Below, piece after piece: positions 4,806 to 6,740 of a DNA stretch of 6,740 nt; the first letter of the stretch is position 1; every line of letters begins with the position of its first letter. The stretch comes from an uncultured Clostridia bacterium (GTDB lineage Bacteria; Bacillota; Clostridia; RUG12999): positions 1-6,740 of the forward strand of contig CALLNG010000427.1 in the NCBI GenBank assembly GCA_938005345.1, read 5' to 3'. The notes under the pieces were generated by a model that saw only the letters and a program-made list of their open reading frames with translations, made no database searches and was not told the DNA's origin. Position numbers and translations under genes: made by a program.

Positions 4806-5671
4806 ATGAAACAAAAACCGGTTTGGCCTATGGCGGCGCTGCTTGCTATCGTACCAGCGGCAATGCTGGCAGCGCAAAGCGCGGTTGCGTACGGCGTCCG
4901 GTGGGTACAGCTCAGCACGGGCGCACATCTACAGCAGTGGGTAGACATGGCGCTGAATGCATTGCTGGGCGTGCTGGCGATTTGGCCACGCGGCTTTCCA
5001 AAAAAGAACACCGACGCGCGGGCGCGGCAGCTTTTGCAGCGGGTCTGGCGCTGCTGGCGGTTTACGGCGTTTTATATGCCCTGTACCGGCAGGGAAACGC
5101 GTCCCTGCCAGCGTGGCTACACAACCTGTGGGCAGTGGCAGATCAAACCCTGTTATATTGGTGGGGCGGTTTATACCTCGTGCAGCTGGTGAGCCGGACG
5201 CTGCCGCAGTCCGGGCAGGTACGCCCCCGCCCCGCGGGAGAAACGCCTGCGGTTGCACCGCGCCGTGCCGATGCTGCCGCCATGGTGGGGCTGATTGCGC
5301 TGCCCGCCGCGACTTTGGTTGCCAGCGCGTTATGGGCGGGCCGGCAGGCAGACGGTGCAGCCAGTGGAAATATGTGGGTATACTTGCTGCTGGGCGCACT
5401 GTTCAGCACTGCGCCTCTGCTGTGCCGGAAGGAGCAAAACCGGCTGCGCTGCGCGGTGGCGCTGACGTTTGGCTTGGCGGGCGCGGTTATGGTTGGTATG
5501 ATGCAGTCTGCTGCCTCATATCTGCCCGCGCCGCCGCTGCCCTTTTTGAAAAACCTCCGCCAGGACGAAATCTTTTTGTGGATAGGCCTGTACCTATTTT
5601 TGATGGTGTCCTTTCTGCGGCAGGGATACCGGGATAAACAGAAAAGGGAAGCGGAGGAGGAAGAACCGTAA
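4806..5671 (+). CDS. Unrecognised eight-helix membrane protein, frame broken at A AAA AAG (-1 shift)
   Basis: AAGGAGG at 4791-4797, 8 bases before ATG 4806, is a very good start. The first 67 codons give two hydrophobic helices (residues 8-31 and 46-60) ending in RGFPKK. In the starting frame the sequence then becomes Arg/Cys/Trp-rich and stops at 5192 (128 residues), while the -1 frame continues as a clear membrane protein to the stop at 5669-5671. Joining the frames at 5000-5006 gives 288 residues with about eight helices: the two above, then roughly 72-94, 114-130, 158-179, 190-206, 216-234 and one near the C-terminus. Positive clusters (RGFPKKEHRR, RPRP/PRRA, CRKEQNRLR, C-terminal RDKQKRE) fall after every second helix. 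This fits a positive-inside topology and supports the join. I recognise no family. It lies just after the central RNA. The break may be programmed, a real mutation, or an assembly error in the A-run. Confidence 0.75.
5000..5006 (+). other. Slippery heptamer A AAA AAG at the frame change
   Basis: The starting frame reads CCA AAA AAG, so the heptamer is placed exactly as a -1 slippery site needs (X XXY YYZ), the same sequence used in E. coli dnaX. Slipping back one base gives AAA AAA GAA and enters the long downstream frame. Eight bases further on, CGCG (5015-5018) can pair with CGCG (5023-5026), and further GC-rich pairings are possible (GCAGC 5027-5031 region with GCTGC near 5051). I see no clear Shine-Dalgarno-like stimulator upstream. 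A lost A from an A7 run would give the same picture. Confidence 0.55.
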
Positions 5672-5696
5672 AACAAGATAAAACGCAAAGCAATAG

Positions 5697-5772
5697 AAAA
5701 AAGCCCCTGTCCTGGCGGGCCCCGGGAAAGCAACATATTTCCGGGTGCACAGCAAGGCACGGAGGCTTTTTT
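5697..5772. terminator. Bidirectional intrinsic terminator between convergent genes
   Basis: AAAAAAGCC (5697-5705) pairs with GGCTTTTTT (5764-5772), giving a T-run for either strand. Within it CCCGGGAA (5721-5728) can pair with TTTCCGGG (eight pairs including one G-U, just before 5736). It lies 25 bases after the membrane-protein stop on the plus strand and about 70 bases after the AI-2E-family stop on the minus strand, so it probably serves both. Confidence 0.75.
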
Positions 5773-5791
5773 GTTATGTGAATTTTGTTTC

Positions 5792-5807
5792 AGCAGCCGA
5801 AGCTGCT
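5792..5807 (-). other. UUCG-capped hairpin in the 3' UTR of the AI-2E-family gene
   Basis: On the minus strand AGCAGC-TTCG-GCTGCT is a six-pair stem closed by the very stable cUUCGg tetraloop. It falls 38 bases after the stop codon and before the shared terminator. No T-run follows it on the minus strand, so it is more likely an RNA stability element than a terminator. Confidence 0.4.
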
Positions 5808-5844
5808 ATGGAATGCTGCATGGATTTGCGCCGGTAGCCGGAGC

Positions 5845-6740
5845 CTACGGCTCTTTTGTACCTCCTGCTGCGGTGCGCCGGCGCGCGCCCTTGCGCGGCC
5901 GCGCATTTTTGTCTATTTTCCCTGAACCGTCCGGTTCAGATTGGGTTGGCGGAGTATCATCTCCGTCCGGCGGCGTACCGTCTGTTTCCGTATCCGGTTT
6001 TGGTTCATCCGGCGGTGCGCTGCCCAACCGTTTGTTTACGGCTTCCCGCAGCAGGCAGTACAGCACCGAGCAGGTGGGAACGCCCAGCAATAGCCCGGTC
6101 ACACCCAAGGTGGACGTACCCAGCACCACGGCTACCAACACCCATATACCGGGCAGGCCGATGGAGGAACCCACCACGCGCGGATAGATGATGTTGCCTT
6201 CCAGCTGCTGCAATACTACAATAAACACGATGAACCACAGCGCTTTCATTGGGCTGACCATCAGGATTAAAAACGCGCCTATGGCGGTTCCAATAAACGC
6301 GCCGAACATGGGGATCAGCGCCGTGAAACCCACCAGTACGGAAATCATGGACGCATAGGGGAAACGGAACAGCTTCATGCCGATGAAGCACAGCAACCCG
6401 ATAATAACAGCTTCCAAAAATTGCCCGGACACGAAATTGGAAAAAATGCGGTTGGACAGATGGCAGATTTCTACAAACCGGTCTACGCCGCGGCGGGGGA
6501 AAAAGGCATGCAGCAGGCGCTGGAACTGGCGTGCCAGCGTCTCTTTTTGCGCCAGCAGGTACACGGAAAAAATAACCCCCAGCACAAAATTGAACAATCC
6601 ATTGAAAATAGAGGTTGTCACACCCACTGTGGTGTTGAGAAAATCGCCGGACCAATTTTGCAAAAACGAAGTTACCATGTTGGTAATGCGGTCCCAGTCA
6701 ATTTGGATGGTAGACAGCGACAGGCCGCCCAGCCCAAAGC
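5845..6740 (-). CDS. AI-2E family (UPF0118) membrane transporter, N-terminus outside window
   Basis: The minus-strand frame is open from the right window edge to TAG at 5845-5847. The 297 visible residues are the central and C-terminal part of an AI-2E-family protein (usual length about 330-420). Family signatures are clear: FPYASMISVLVGFTALIPMF followed by a Gly-rich helix, then QQLEGNIIYPRVVGSSIGLP and the hydrophobic GVTGLLLGVPTCSVLYCLLR. Several membrane helices are visible. An internal ATG at 6678 (MVTSFLQNWSG) has no reason to be the start, because the frame continues upstream with plausible sequence. Members are polytopic inner-membrane proteins; some export autoinducer-2 and others act as ion antiporters, so the function here is unknown. 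The last 60 or so residues are an unusual polar tail: Pro/Asp/Thr-rich (PPDEPKPDTETDGTPPDGDD), then basic (RPRKGARRR). Confidence 0.93.
   Translation of the reverse strand, partial: FGLGGLSLSTIQIDWDRITNMVTSFLQNWSGDFLNTTVGVTTSIFNGLFNFVLGVIFSVYLLAQKETLARQFQRLLHAFFPRRGVDRFVEICHLSNRIFSNFVSGQFLEAVIIGLLCFIGMKLFRFPYASMISVLVGFTALIPMFGAFIGTAIGAFLILMVSPMKALWFIVFIVVLQQLEGNIIYPRVVGSSIGLPGIWVLVAVVLGTSTLGVTGLLLGVPTCSVLYCLLREAVNKRLGSAPPDEPKPDTETDGTPPDGDDTPPTQSEPDGSGKIDKNARPRKGARRRTAAGGTKEP

Noticed and set aside
4784..5005. Upstream start at ATG 4784 that would give one unbroken 295-codon frame for the membrane protein
   Set aside because: The first 70 or so residues in this frame are polar and unstructured, there is no ribosome binding site before 4784, and AAGGAGG clearly serves ATG 4806, whose frame encodes two membrane helices.
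4957..5637. Third overlapping plus-strand frame (226 codons) in the membrane-protein region
   Set aside because: Arg/Cys/Gly-rich translation without helices or a ribosome binding site; a shadow of the membrane-protein gene.

Overview
The window looks like a piece of a moderately GC-rich Gram-positive chromosome, most likely a gut-type Clostridia (Oscillospiraceae/Ruminococcaceae-like). This rests on AAGGAGG-type ribosome binding sites, a phosphoribosyltransferase of a type I associate with Clostridia, an AraC/GH2 sugar-use pair, and strong sigma-A-like promoters. The taxonomic call is inference. No mobile element, CRISPR array, tRNA or rRNA is visible.

Left part (1-3123, minus strand): a sugar-use operon. 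An AraC-family regulator (2286-3053) is followed after 29 bases by a cytoplasmic glycoside hydrolase family 2 enzyme (2256 to 1, 3' end outside the window). The regulator has a good promoter (3095-3123) preceded by three A-tracts phased at one helical turn. The natural reading is a sensor that controls its own operon and the enzyme that splits the sensed beta-glycoside.

Middle (3241-4071, plus strand): a divergent region with a small palindrome and an extended -10 promoter. A roughly 110-base leader carries a GC-rich hairpin, then comes a type I phosphoribosyltransferase (3426-3983), probably purine salvage, ending in a strong terminator.

Centre (4075-4688, plus strand): the most interesting region. 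An A-tract-rich upstream segment and a near-perfect extended -10 promoter (TTGCAA, 17 bases, TATAAT) start a roughly 550-base transcript that ends at an intrinsic terminator. It has no convincing protein frame but many self-complementary helices, including a GNRA-capped hairpin and a long interrupted 3' helix. I read it as a large structured non-coding RNA and cannot assign it to a known family.

Right part (4746-6740): just downstream of the RNA is an unrecognised eight-helix membrane protein. Its frame is broken exactly at an A AAA AAG heptamer, the classic -1 slippery sequence (programmed frameshift, recent mutation or sequencing error). A bidirectional terminator separates it from a convergent AI-2E-family (UPF0118) membrane protein that runs off the right edge.
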